Origin: Fremontodendron californicum
Lineage: Eukaryota; Streptophyta; Magnoliopsida; Malvales; Malvaceae
DNA: 64,000 bases
NCBI GenBank assembly: GCA_030761205.1
Contig: JAULJL010000025.1
Location: forward strand, 6,391,501 to 6,455,500
Reading direction: 5' to 3'
The notes under the pieces were generated by a model. It did no database searches. It had not been told where the DNA came from and saw only the letters and a list, made by a program, of their open reading frames with translations. Shown here piece by piece: positions 33,663 to 43,778 of the stretch. The number at the start of each line of letters is the position of its first letter. Positions within the stretch are counted from its first letter, which is position 1. A program made the translations under genes and the position numbers.

Positions 33663-36470
33663 TTACGTTTCTGATAGACCATAGGAGGATCGACACCAAA
33701 TAAACTTGTCAGTGTTGATTGGCTTTGTCATAACATCTGCTAGGTTGTCTTTGGTGTGAATCTTTTGCATATCCACACTTCCTTCTTCTACTACTTCTCG
33801 AACAAAGTGATACTGTATACCTATATGCTTTGTCCTGGAATGAAAGGCTGGATTCCTTGCAATGTGCAAGGCACTCTGACTGTCACAATACACAATAATC
33901 TTCTGCTGCTTGTGCCCGAGTTCTTCCATTAACCTTTGTATCCATATTGCTTCCTTGCATGCTTGGGTAGCTGCCATGTACTCAGCTTCTGTAGTAGACA
34001 AAGCTACAACAGTCTGTAACTTAGATAACCAGCTTACCGCTCCTCCTGCAAGTGTGAACACATAGCCAGTAGTGGATTTCCTTTTATTAAGATCACCTGC
34101 AAAATCTGAATCAACATAACCCCTGACAACAAGTTCTGATCCTCCAAAACATAATGCAACATCTGAGGTTCCTTTAATGTATCTAAGGATCCTCTTAACA
34201 ACATTCCAATGCTCTCTACCAGGATCTGCCATAAATCGACTCACCGCTCCCACTGCTTGTGCAATGTCTGGTCTTGTACATATCATAGCATACATAAGGC
34301 TTCCCACCGCTGATGCATACGGTACTCGAGACATTTCCATCCTCTCTGCTTCATTGCTAGGACTCATACCTGAGGATAATTTACAATTGACAGGAAGTGG
34401 GGTAGATATTGGCTTACAGTCTTGCATGTTGAAGCGTCGCAAGACCTTCCTCAGATAATTCTTTTGAGAAAGCCAAATTTTCCTGTCTTTTCTGTCTCGG
34501 TGAATTTGCATTCCTAAAATCTTGTTTGCGGGTCCCAAGTCCTTCATATCGAACTCCCTAGCCAACTGTGCCTTCAAATCTTGGATTCGATCTTTGTTGG
34601 GGCCTACCACCAACATGTCATCCACATACAACAGCAAAATAATGAAATCATTATCATCAAACCTTTTGTAGTACGTACAATGGTCTGAACTCAGTCTGTT
34701 GTATTCAAGGCTAATTATGAAAGAATCAAATCTCTTGTACCAACATCTGGGCGCCTGCTTTAGACCGTACAGAGATTTGGTCAACCTGCAAACCAAGTTT
34801 TCTTTGCCTGTTTCAACAAAACCTTCTGGTTGGAGCATATAAATTTCTTCAAGCTCTCCATGTAGAAAAGCCGTCTTTACATCTAGTTGTTCAAGATGTA
34901 AATCAAATGCAACACACATAGCCAACACTACTCTGATAGTAGTAAGTCTGACAACTGGAGAAAATATCTCGTTGAAGTCAATACCTTCTTTCTGAGCATA
35001 TCCTTTTACAACCAATCTAGCACGATATCGTTCTACTTGATCATTGCTATCCAGCTTGATCTTGTAGACCCATTTGTTACCAATGGCTTTTCTGCCACGT
35101 GGTAATTCCACCAGTTCCCATGTCTCGTTCTTGTGAAGAGCTTCAATTTCTTCCTGCATTGCTGTCATCCACAGAGAAGCATCTGGGCTACTAGTAGCTT
35201 CATGAAAAGTTGATGGCTCTCCATCCTCTGTTAAAAGACAGTATGCAACATTGCTCTCCGTAACATACTCCGTGTGCCAATTTGGAGGCCTTCTCTCACG
35301 AGTTGACCGTCGAACTTCTACAGCCTCGGACTCAACTGGTTCTGGTACCTCATGCTCTGGTTCTGCTTCAGAAGAATCATCTTCTTGAGAATTTCTATCC
35401 ATCTGCACTGTAGCAGTCTCTTTTGAAGTGTTGTCATTTGTTTGCTCACTTTGCAGTTCATTTTCTGCAAAAACTACATCTCTGCTGACAACAACCTTGC
35501 GGGCAGTGGGATCCCACAGGCGATACCCCTTAACACCGTCAGCATAACCCAAGAATATACATTTTCTGGATTTTGGATCCAGCTTTGTTCTTTCTTGGGA
35601 GTTGTACATCACGTACACAGGACATCCAAACACATGTAGAGAAGAATAATCAGCTGGCTTTCCTTTCCACATCTCCATAGGCGTCTTCAAACCAATCGCC
35701 GTTGATGGTGATCGATTTATCACATAACAGGTGGTTTTGACTGCTTCTGCCCAGAAAGATTTGGCCAATCCCGCTGTTCTCAGCATGGCTCTTGTTCTAT
35801 CTAGGAGAGTTCTGTTCATCCGCTCTGCTACACCATTCTGTTGAGGCGTATGTGCAACCGTGAATTGTCTCATAATACCCTCTTTCTTACAGAATGCTAG
35901 AAAGTTACCGTCTACATATTCTCCTCCATTGTCTGTCCTCAAGCACTTGATTCTTTTCCCAGTTTCAAGCTCTACTTGTGCTTTGAACTCCTTGAATACT
36001 GGAAACACATCTGACTTCTTCTTGATTGGGTACACCCATAATCTCCTGGAATAGTCATCAATGAATGATACAAAATACTTTGCTCCACCCAGGGATATTT
36101 CTGGTGACTCCCACACATCAGAATGGATTAAGTCCAGTATGTGTTTGCTTCTTGTAGTTACTTTAGCAAACTTCAATCTATGCTGCTTGCTTATCACACA
36201 GTGCTCACAGAAAGGTAAATTGACCATCTTGAGCCCGGGCAGGAGATTGCGTTCTGCAAGGACTTTCAAGCCTCGCTCTGACATATGGCCTAATCTGCGA
36301 TGCCACATCATCGTCGTTTCTTCTTGGCTGGCTGCTGCAACTGATGCATCTGCCTCTTGCAACGTCTCTCCCAAAAGCATGTATAGATTGCTTGTGATCT
36401 TCTCTGCTTTCATCACCACAAGGTTTCCTTTCACTACTTTCAATATTCCACAAGGAGAAATTTCTCCCAC
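33663..36470 (-). CDS. Truncated copia polyprotein: pre-integrase, integrase, RT, RNase H
   Basis: The frame is open for 935 codons on the minus strand. The order is: a GAG-pre-integrase HHCC motif (MWHRRLGHMS..CEHC, residues about 54-93); an integrase core (HSDVW, FIDDYSRRLWV, TDNGGEY, TPQQNGVAER, about 115-220); reverse transcriptase with LLYVDDMLVVG (about 640); and Ty1-type RNase H with DSDFAGD, STTEAEY and DSQSALHIARN near the C-terminus, ending before the stop. The first codons are not a natural start: the genuine gag ATG is at 36501 in another frame, and gag-protease is missing. The product could not form particles by itself. The enzymes look complete, with no internal stop. Confidence 0.88.
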   Translation of the reverse strand: MGEISPCGILKVVKGNLVVMKAEKITSNLYMLLGETLQEADASVAAASQEETTMMWHRRLGHMSERGLKVLAERNLLPGLKMVNLPFCEHCVISKQHRLKFAKVTTRSKHILDLIHSDVWESPEISLGGAKYFVSFIDDYSRRLWVYPIKKKSDVFPVFKEFKAQVELETGKRIKCLRTDNGGEYVDGNFLAFCKKEGIMRQFTVAHTPQQNGVAERMNRTLLDRTRAMLRTAGLAKSFWAEAVKTTCYVINRSPSTAIGLKTPMEMWKGKPADYSSLHVFGCPVYVMYNSQERTKLDPKSRKCIFLGYADGVKGYRLWDPTARKVVVSRDVVFAENELQSEQTNDNTSKETATVQMDRNSQEDDSSEAEPEHEVPEPVESEAVEVRRSTRERRPPNWHTEYVTESNVAYCLLTEDGEPSTFHEATSSPDASLWMTAMQEEIEALHKNETWELVELPRGRKAIGNKWVYKIKLDSNDQVERYRARLVVKGYAQKEGIDFNEIFSPVVRLTTIRVVLAMCVAFDLHLEQLDVKTAFLHGELEEIYMLQPEGFVETGKENLVCRLTKSLYGLKQAPRCWYKRFDSFIISLEYNRLSSDHCTYYKRFDDNDFIILLLYVDDMLVVGPNKDRIQDLKAQLAREFDMKDLGPANKILGMQIHRDRKDRKIWLSQKNYLRKVLRRFNMQDCKPISTPLPVNCKLSSGMSPSNEAERMEMSRVPYASAVGSLMYAMICTRPDIAQAVGAVSRFMADPGREHWNVVKRILRYIKGTSDVALCFGGSELVVRGYVDSDFAGDLNKRKSTTGYVFTLAGGAVSWLSKLQTVVALSTTEAEYMAATQACKEAIWIQRLMEELGHKQQKIIVYCDSQSALHIARNPAFHSRTKHIGIQYHFVREVVEEGSVDMQKIHTKDNLADVMTKPINTDKFIWCRSSYGLSET

Positions 36471-36501
36471 TGAACTTCTCTATCTCGAATTTTGCTGCCA
36501 T
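36455..36501 (-). pseudogene. gag start and deletion junction of the gag-less copia
   Basis: MAAKFEIEKFSG, the start of a Tork-type gag, reads from ATG 36501. Within about 15 codons it runs into sequence matching the region just before GAG-pre-integrase. Roughly 1 kb of gag-protease is therefore missing, and the fusion is out of frame with the long downstream frame. Confidence 0.7.
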
Positions 36502-36927
36502 GGTTGTACACGAACTGAAGCGAGTTACACTATTTCACCGTGAATAGTACCGTATACGTGAACAGTATTGTACGTATGTCGTACACTAGAACAAATCCAG
36601 TATACGTTAACAATTACTGCAAAAGTATACAACCACACGTATGAATAGTAACCGTATACGTGAATAGTGACCGTATACTGGAACAGTGACCGTAGCCCGT
36701 GAATAGTGCACCAGGTAGGTTCCCAGGAAAGAGAGGTGGGTCACTGATAGACACACTTAAATACCAAGTCTTTCCTAGCCAGAACTTCCCTAGACACTTT
36801 CACACTACCACACTTTATTTCCAGCAACAAGAATAATTCTTTTCTGATGTGGAAGATCAGACAATACTGCAACCACAGAGCATACTAAGAACCAACACTT
36901 TCACTGCAGCGGAATAAGGACCACGAA

Positions 36928-36945
36928 CCAATGGCTCTGATACCA
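36928..36945 (-). promoter_or_regulatory. Primer binding site (tRNA-Met) of the gag-less copia
   Basis: The minus strand reads tggtatcagagccattgg, next to the right LTR (36947). Confidence 0.85.
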
Positions 36946-36946
36946 C

Positions 36947-37552
36947 TGTTAGGTACCAGAGTGACGGAATAGTGTCTCACAACTAAAATAAGAGATGAGA
37001 AAATAGGAACTGAACACACAAAAGAAACACAGATATTTTACGTGGTTCGGCCAATATACCTACGTCCACGGGAGGAGGAGCAAAGCTTTGTATTTAATCG
37101 GAGATGGAGTACAAACCGGATACAAGCCGGCTACATATTACAAGTGCTCTTTTTAGCACACACTCAACACCTCAATACACAAGCATCTAACAGACAGCTA
37201 CTGCCTCTAAACTCTCTCATCACCTCGACCGGGAGGGGCTCCCTCTGGAGCTCTCACTATGCCTCAACCGGGAGGGAGCTCTTGGAGCTCACCTTTGGAG
37301 CTCTAGCTCATTTCTCCTCTGCTCCTCTCAACTCCTGCACTCGCATGGCCTTTTATAGGCCATTCATGTGGTGTGAATACACTAGCCACCAGCCACCATA
37401 GCCACCATACAAAGGCTGCCAAAATACGTGAAGAATTTGGTTTTGGCTATTGAGAGTGGGAGCTGACAATGTTGAATTTTGCAAAGCCACCAAGTTGTAG
37501 CCATCAACTTTGACTAAACCTTGGCCTTTTAATTTTAGCCACAATTCCAACA
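36947..37552 (-). repeat. Right (5') LTR of the gag-less copia element
   Basis: 606 bp, paired with 32982-33588. Confidence 0.93.
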
Positions 37553-37893
37553 ATATAAGTGGATCATTTCTTATTAATATATATCAATATATATTATCTT
37601 ATAAGTATAGCTATTTTGAAACTAACTTTTTTTTTTTTGAAAACACTCGATATCAGTTCATGATGTATTTTAACTATTAGCTTCAATCAATTTGAAATCA
37701 AAATATGTACGAACATTGATATTAGCATATATTAATATATATTATCTTAAGGAACTAAAAATATATATATGATAAGTATGTTCATCAAATGAATTTTATT
37801 TTTACATTTAATAATAACAGCACTCCTGCAAAGTGCGGGTTCAATCCTAGGATATATAATTGCAACCACTTGGGCAATGAAGAAAGAATTAAT
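37553..37893. repeat. 341-bp direct repeat abutting the right LTR
   Basis: Second copy of 32641-32981, beginning directly after the terminal CCAACA. After it the original flank resumes with aacattaatattttgccc. Confidence 0.93.
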
Positions 37894-38520
37894 AACATTA
37901 ATATTTTGCCCGCATGTCGTTATTATTTAAATTTTTTATATTGATTTTGATGTATTTTAGTACATATCAATAAGAATATAATTATATATTGTTAACAACA
38001 ATAATTCAAATAATAAAATAAAGTTAAAAAAATTAGATATATTAAAAATAATTATTCATAAATATATAATTTATATCATAAATGTATTTGTACATGTAAT
38101 TGATTTTTTTTTTTTTACTTTTTAAAGAAATATTTATATTTTGTTTTGTCAAAAAAAAATATATTTTTATTATACAACTTAACGCTTATTAAAGTTTATG
38201 TCATCAAAGATATATTAACACTTGAATTCTCTTTCCCTCAAATCAATGTATATACATACAGTATTTCAAATATATATACATATAAAAAATTATTTTATTC
38301 ATCGTTAATAGAATTTAAAATTTTCACCATATTATTAAATTTATGTAAGAATTTAGAGTTTAGGGTCCATATACCGGATTTATGTATAGACCTCTCCCTT
38401 CTTCCATTTTTTTTTTTAATTTTTAATCTGTTTCTTAAAAATTAATAAGTAAATAAACTTTTAAAAAATAGAGGTTAGAAGTCTTCCAAGTAAGAGAATC
38501 AATATTCTCAAATTTGAGTT
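37894..38520. other. AT-rich intergenic, no gene seen
   Basis: Simple AT-rich sequence with T runs. No domain-bearing frame. Confidence 0.5.
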
Positions 38521-38523
38521 TCT

Positions 38524-38640
38524 TTGTTGTTTATGGATTTAGAAAATTGTTGCAACATATGTGAGTTTAGTCATACCAAGAGAGCTGCTAATTCTTTAGC
38601 ACATCAATTGGCAAAAATTGATTCAATGAAACCTATTTTA
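38524..38640 (+). pseudogene. RNase H (RVT_3-like) C-terminal fragment, LINE-derived
   Basis: The open stretch contains CNICEFSHTKRAANSLAHQLAKI, matching the end of the RNase H-like domain of plant L1 LINEs, where a conserved H..R.AN..AH.LA pattern occurs. It is followed by an A run. No RT is nearby, so this is a scrap. Confidence 0.6.
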
Positions 38641-38974
38641 AAAATTAAAAAAAAAAAAAAAATGAGTGAAGGAGAAGGAATCAACTCATTGAGTAAGTTT
38701 TTCTTTTGGGTACTTTTAGATTATATATTCTTTATTGTTTTCCAATAGTTAGTATAGTACTATTTTCGTCCCCTAATAAATGTCAACATGCTTTAGTTAT
38801 TATTTGTTGAGAAATTAAATTTCACAACAATTCTAACATGATTATAATAATTTCTTTCCCAACCTTTTTTCTTTTTAAATGATCATGTAGTTTGAAGATT
38901 TATGTGTTGAGGAATGATATTTTTTTTTGTTATGATGTATCTTCTAATTAAATTGAAACTAATTATTTTTCATG

Positions 38975-39300
38975 GACCTGGACATAAACTTATTCATGTT
39001 TCGGGTTGAACCAGATTAGATAATAAAAATAATTGTTTGTCCAAAGCTCGGTTTGACCTGTTAGACTCAAAAAAACTCGTTTTACTGTTTAAAATATATT
39101 AAAATATTTATATTAATATATATTTCATAATTAAATTTTTATAAAATATTTTTTTATTAATTAAATAGTAATTCAGATAGGGTAAATTTAGATTCAAAAT
39201 ACCCTCCATGCTCAACCCAATCTAGGTTGAACCCACCATGCCATACAGATAATCCGACCTTTGAACAGATCTACTTGAAAAACTTCAAATCGACCAAACA
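38975..39300. mobile_element. Possible diverged hAT MITE of the gacctgctca family
   Basis: The left edge (gacctggacataaacttattc) and right edge (complement aagtagatctgttcaaaggtcgg) weakly resemble the terminal repeats of the elements at 39963 and 54280. Boundaries and target duplication are not resolved. Confidence 0.25.
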
Positions 39301-39954
39301 TCTTGCTATATCTTAACCAAAAACATCTTGCAATATGGGAGAAAATGTCTTTAAAATTATTTAGAAGAGATTTGTTTCAAGTAAAACTAGAAGAGAGAAT
39401 ACCCATCATAGTATTATAAAAAATAAAAAAACTTGCTATATATAAAATTTATGATAGTTAAAAATTTTAAATACTACTTTGCATTTTTACCAAAACCACC
39501 AAATGCAAATAAAAAAAAGTCACTTCGTAGTTGGTTGCTCGAGTCTTGAGGCATCAAATATTATTAACTAATGTTTTGCATGGACTAAAAAACCAGTACT
39601 TATAGGTGATACTATATACTTAAATCAATTTATATGCTTATTATTTTTATTTTTTTAAAAAGTTAAGTTCAAGCTATATCCAAATCGCTCCTCATTTAAC
39701 TATTATTTTATTATTAAAATAATAAAATATTTATATCATATTAATATTTTATTATTTTAATTATATTTTTAAAATTATAAAATAATTTAATCAAATGGAA
39801 TTTGAATTTAAAATTTTACAGTCCAAATTGACTCAAGTTGGATCTGGACAAGTCCCTCTGCCCTTAAAGTTCGAGAATCAAGACAATAATTGTGCAATTA
39901 ATTCCACTACAAAATTTAGAGGTTTTAGGAACGACTTAAAATCATCTCTAAAAG

Positions 39955-39962
39955 CTTGTAAA
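39955..39962. repeat. Left TSD CTTGTAAA of the hAT MITE
   Basis: Exactly repeated at 40259-40266. Confidence 0.9.
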
Positions 39963-40258
39963 TAGAGCTGCTCATGGGTCGGGCCAGGCCGGGCCACGGT
40001 CCGTTTTTTTTATTTTCTCAACCTAGGCCCGACCTTGGGTCGGCCCGACCCGCCCGTTTAGGCCCGAAACACTGTTCATTAGAATAAAAAAATAATTTTT
40101 TTATTTTTTTATAATTAAAATTAAATAAAATAATATTATTATAATAAAAATTACTGTTCCGGGCTGGGCCGGGCCGGCCTGGAACACAAAATATCCTGCC
40201 CAGGCCCGGCCCGGCCCGATACGGGCCGGGCGGGCTGCCCGACCCTTGAGCAGGTCTA
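39963..40258. mobile_element. hAT-type MITE, 296 bp
   Basis: Terminal inverted repeats: left tagagctgctcatgggtcgg, right complement tagacctgctcaagggtcgg (17 of 20 match). A perfect 8-bp duplication, CTTGTAAA, flanks it. The arms are GC-rich (gggccgggcc words) around an AT-rich centre. It is inserted in the left arm of the CACTA-like element. Confidence 0.9.
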
Positions 40259-41041
40259 CTTGTAAATCGTCATAAAAAATTTTAAAGACAGACTTAAGTC
40301 ATCCCCAACATCGTTCTCTAAAACGGTATCTCTAAATTAAGGACGAATATCGTCTCCAAAGATTTCGGGGAATATATCGTCCCAAAATTCATAAAAAATG
40401 CCAAAATATTTAAAGATATTTTTCGTCTTTAAATGAATATTCTTTGGAGACGACTATCGTTCCTAAAAACAATGTATTGAGAGACATCATGTAATAGACC
40501 TATTCTTTCAAATGAATTAATTTTAAGGACGAATGTCGTCCCGAATGTACATTAGGGACGAATGACATCCCCAAAGATTTATCCCAAATTTATTTTTGAA
40601 GACATTTGAAGTCTACCATATCTATTGGGGATGACTGACGTCCTTAATATCCTAATTTTAATTTTTATTTAGAAATACATTATTATAAATTTAAATTAAT
40701 AACACAAATTCATAAAGAAAAAAAAATAATTATCTTCATTTAAAATAATAAGATAATAAACATAAATTAAAATCCATAAAAATTACAATATTAAATTCTA
40801 TTAAAATTTAAAATATTATTACAACTATTCATATTAGTGTTTATAAAGTCATTCTCTATTTATAACAAAATAAAATTTTCGAAGATGTCCGCGTGATCAA
40901 GTATCACCCGTATCCTACAAATTCAAATAAAAATTTGAAATTTAAAAAAAAAAAAACACTATTATGAAAATCAAATATAACAACATTGTAAGGGAAAAAA
41001 AAGTTATACGAAGAGAAATATCCATGCTTGGTATTTACCTC

Positions 41042-41238
41042 TGATGCACAATAGGAAGCCCATTTCCAAAGGCTCCATTGATGACCAATACCGCTCTCAA
41101 GTTCAATAGCTTGAAGAGTTGTATTTTTCCCATTCTTCACTAGGGCTTCAATTGAAGGAAATAGGTCTAACCCTCCAAATGGGCATATTATCTGATACAG
41201 ATGCATATCTACGTAGCTTAGGAGGACTTTTTGTTCCC
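41042..41238 (-). pseudogene. Captured exon of an unrecognised gene
   Basis: On the minus strand a 197-base open segment lies between an acceptor (gttacaag.. type tract ending ctgcag) and a donor (tcagag/gtaaat). It encodes VDMHLYQIICPFGGLDLFPS, EALVKNGKNTTLQAIELESG and then IGHQWSLWKWASYCASE. A second exon-like block (about 41331-41375) encodes VHLDGKSVVWISDQ between splice-like sites, but its phase does not join cleanly to this one. I do not recognise the protein. It lies inside the CACTA-like element, so capture is likely. Confidence 0.5.
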
Positions 41239-43311
41239 CTGCAGTTACAAGAACCAGAAATATTGAAAAACAGAAGACTAAAGCTAAACTAGTAAACTCC
41301 TGGATTAATCAGGAAAATATGTCACGATACCCTTGATCCGATATCCACACCACTGATTTGCCGTCTAAATGTACCTGTAATATAACTTATAGTTCATAGT
41401 CACAGAAAGATACATACAATACTGTAAAAAATATCTACATCATAGGAATTTAAGAAATTAGAGATTTCAGTTGGTGCTACTAGATTCAATAAATGATATG
41501 CAAACAATAAGATAGATAAAGCTTTGCTTGGTCAACATTTGTTTTTGGCATCTGAAACCAAATATGATAACTTATCCAATTCAATACAAAACATTATTCA
41601 TTTGATGGCTAGAGATTTTAACCAACACCAAAAATATCCAACTTTCTACATGAACCTGCTCAACAGGGCTCTATCTTGTATCTGAGGTAAGAACAGAAAA
41701 GTAATCGGAAGACGTCAGAGTTGAATTAAAAAGCCAACAGCATGGACTAAAGGCAAATTAATTTAGTTTCAGTACAACCATCTATTTGAAGGAAGATGGT
41801 CAAAAATAATCAGATCCACCAAATTGAAAAAAATAAGCATTTAACTATCATCTATAGAATGGAAGCTCAAAAGAAGGGAGAGATATATACCATCCCCTTT
41901 TACGAATTGTACAAGGAGAAAAGGAACTGGAATTATGTAGAATTGGAAAGTTTGCTAAGAAAAGAAATGAGCAAAAAGAGATTCCCCTTTTAATGTAAAG
42001 CTGAGAAATGAAATAGTATTATTCCCAGTTAAATTAGTTCACTCTTAAATTTAAATAACGGCAGCAAAAAATTCTCAGCTTAGTTTATCACAATAAAGAT
42101 GGTCTGATTTCAATCTCTCTCAATACATCTATGCAATTACCACCTAGTTTACCACTAGTATCAATAATCATGCTCCCCAGAAAGAAAAGATGGCCATTGG
42201 AAGTGCAACAACAGTGAACCAAAAAAGAATACGCAAACAACCTCTTTAACAACTTTCAATATAGGTTCAGCAGGGAGAAACAAAGAGCATGAGGATAACT
42301 TAGAGTTCTGAGAGACTGTCAAAAATGGTACCCCTTTCCTAATTTGCCCAAATAAAGCCAATTAGAACCAATGTTATGCCAACTCAGATAAGTGTTTCAG
42401 AAAAAATATTCATCAAGAAATAGGCAGGTTTAAATTTTTTGTAAGTTTTTCCTTATAATGCAATAGATCATAACATCTTTCTCCCTATAAATTTACCAAA
42501 ATCAGAATAATAGTAAAGAAAATATTAAAAATTTACATCGTCAGTCGTCACCAAGAAAGAAAGAAAAAAAACCCAAATCCCCAAATTTCCCAATTACAAC
42601 AATTCAACATGGGTTCACAAAATTCTCAATTAATTAAAAAAACAATTTTAATCTAAAAGAAGAGGGGAAAATCAGCTGAATTAAGTACAACATTTATCTG
42701 CAATCAATTGAACACCCATGAAAGAAATTGAAGAAATGAAAGAATCACAGCAATTCTTTCGAATCGGACCGCCATGTTTTATTCCAAGGGACAAACTTCC
42801 AATAAAACGGCTTCAAAATCATAAAAAGTTGAATCCCAGAAAACTAAGCTAAAAGAGCAAATTTTTCTTTAAAAAAAGAAGAAAAAAAAAAACTTAATCT
42901 TTGCGGAAATTGGAGGAGACGGAGAAGACGATTCTTTTGGCCTTTTTACGCAATCCATTCGCAATTCGCTTTTTGTACACAGACAGAGCACCATTAACAT
43001 ACATTCAAGTTCAACTCTGTGGCCCGGCTCCTCGAAGTTCTAAACGCGGCGAAACTGGCCAATTGCATTCCATACAATGTTTAGGGCAAGTGAAAAGCAA
43101 GAAAGATTTCAATTGCATTTTCTTAATTTTCTGAAGCTATTTATATTCTGTTTGAAAAATAAATATTTTACCAATAAAGGTTGATTTCAACTAGTTTAAA
43201 TAAGTGATCTTGAATTCGAATCTTTTTAAATGTAAAAAGAATATTTTGGGAGAAGTTCTCGTCTTAGCATCCGTAGATTAATTCTAAACGAAATCTGAGA
43301 ATATTTTAGAT

Positions 43312-43316
<5 letters not shown>

Positions 43317-43352
<36 letters not shown>
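43317..43352. repeat. (AT)18 microsatellite
   Basis: Uninterrupted alternation of a and t for 36 bases, in the right arm of the CACTA-like element. Confidence 0.95.
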
Positions 43353-43355
<3 letters not shown>

Positions 43356-43778
43356 GGTAATGAGATTTGGGTAAAGTTTTGACCTTAAAAATATTTTACT
43401 TGTCTTCTTATTATTTATGGTCGTCCCTAAAACTTGTTAATGTAAAAAATTGGGGATGAGACGATCTTCTAAGACGTCCTCGTTTCTCCTACATTTATAC
43501 CACCAAGATGTTTAATTTAAATCGTCCTCAAAGCTTTATGTACTAGTAAAATCCTAGCAATTTTTTTTTTTTAATGAAATTAGAAAAAAAAAAGTTTAAA
43601 ATAAAAAAGTCATCAAAACTAATTAAAATTCAGCACCAATATGGATCATGATGCATTAAGAATAATAAGCAATAAAAAAAAAAGATAAAGAATAACATGT
43701 TTTGTGGCTAAAGCAAAATAAAAAGAAAGAATAACATATGTTTAATTAATGTGTGAAATGGAATTCAGTTTTAATTAA

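Larger units (their letters stand above)
32982..37552 (-). mobile_element. Ty1/copia element lacking gag and protease, 4,571 bp
   Basis: The LTRs (32982-33588 and 36947-37552) are bounded by TGTTAGG..CCAACA. The minus strand has a tRNA-Met primer site beside the right LTR. The interior keeps only the first dozen gag codons (from ATG at 36501) fused to pre-integrase sequence at about 36475, so most of gag and all of the protease are deleted. The downstream frame is intact. The bases flanking the LTRs (ttaat and atata) are not a 5-bp duplication; 341-bp direct repeats flank the element instead. The domain sequence resembles TNT1-94/Tork-type elements (family knowledge). Confidence 0.9.
39905..43546. 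mobile_element. Degenerate CACTA-like element carrying a captured gene segment
   Basis: The left end reads cactacaaaatttagagg and then acgacttaaa. The right end on the minus strand reads ctagtacataaagctttgagg and then acgatttaaa, a decayed inverted match. Both arms are rich in gggacgaatgtcgtccc/gacgatcttctaagacgtcc words in both orientations, as in CACTA subterminal arrays. The interior (about 40880-43140) is unique sequence with exon-like pieces. The 3-bp duplication cannot be confirmed because the right end has decayed; 43546 is an estimate. Confidence 0.55.

Noticed and set aside
32977..37557. Normal 5-bp target duplication for the gag-less copia
   Set aside because: The bases ttaat and atata differ; only the 341-bp repeats match at both ends.
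41796..43134. Short plus-strand frames in the captured segment
   Set aside because: No domain; the credible exon signals in this segment are all on the minus strand.
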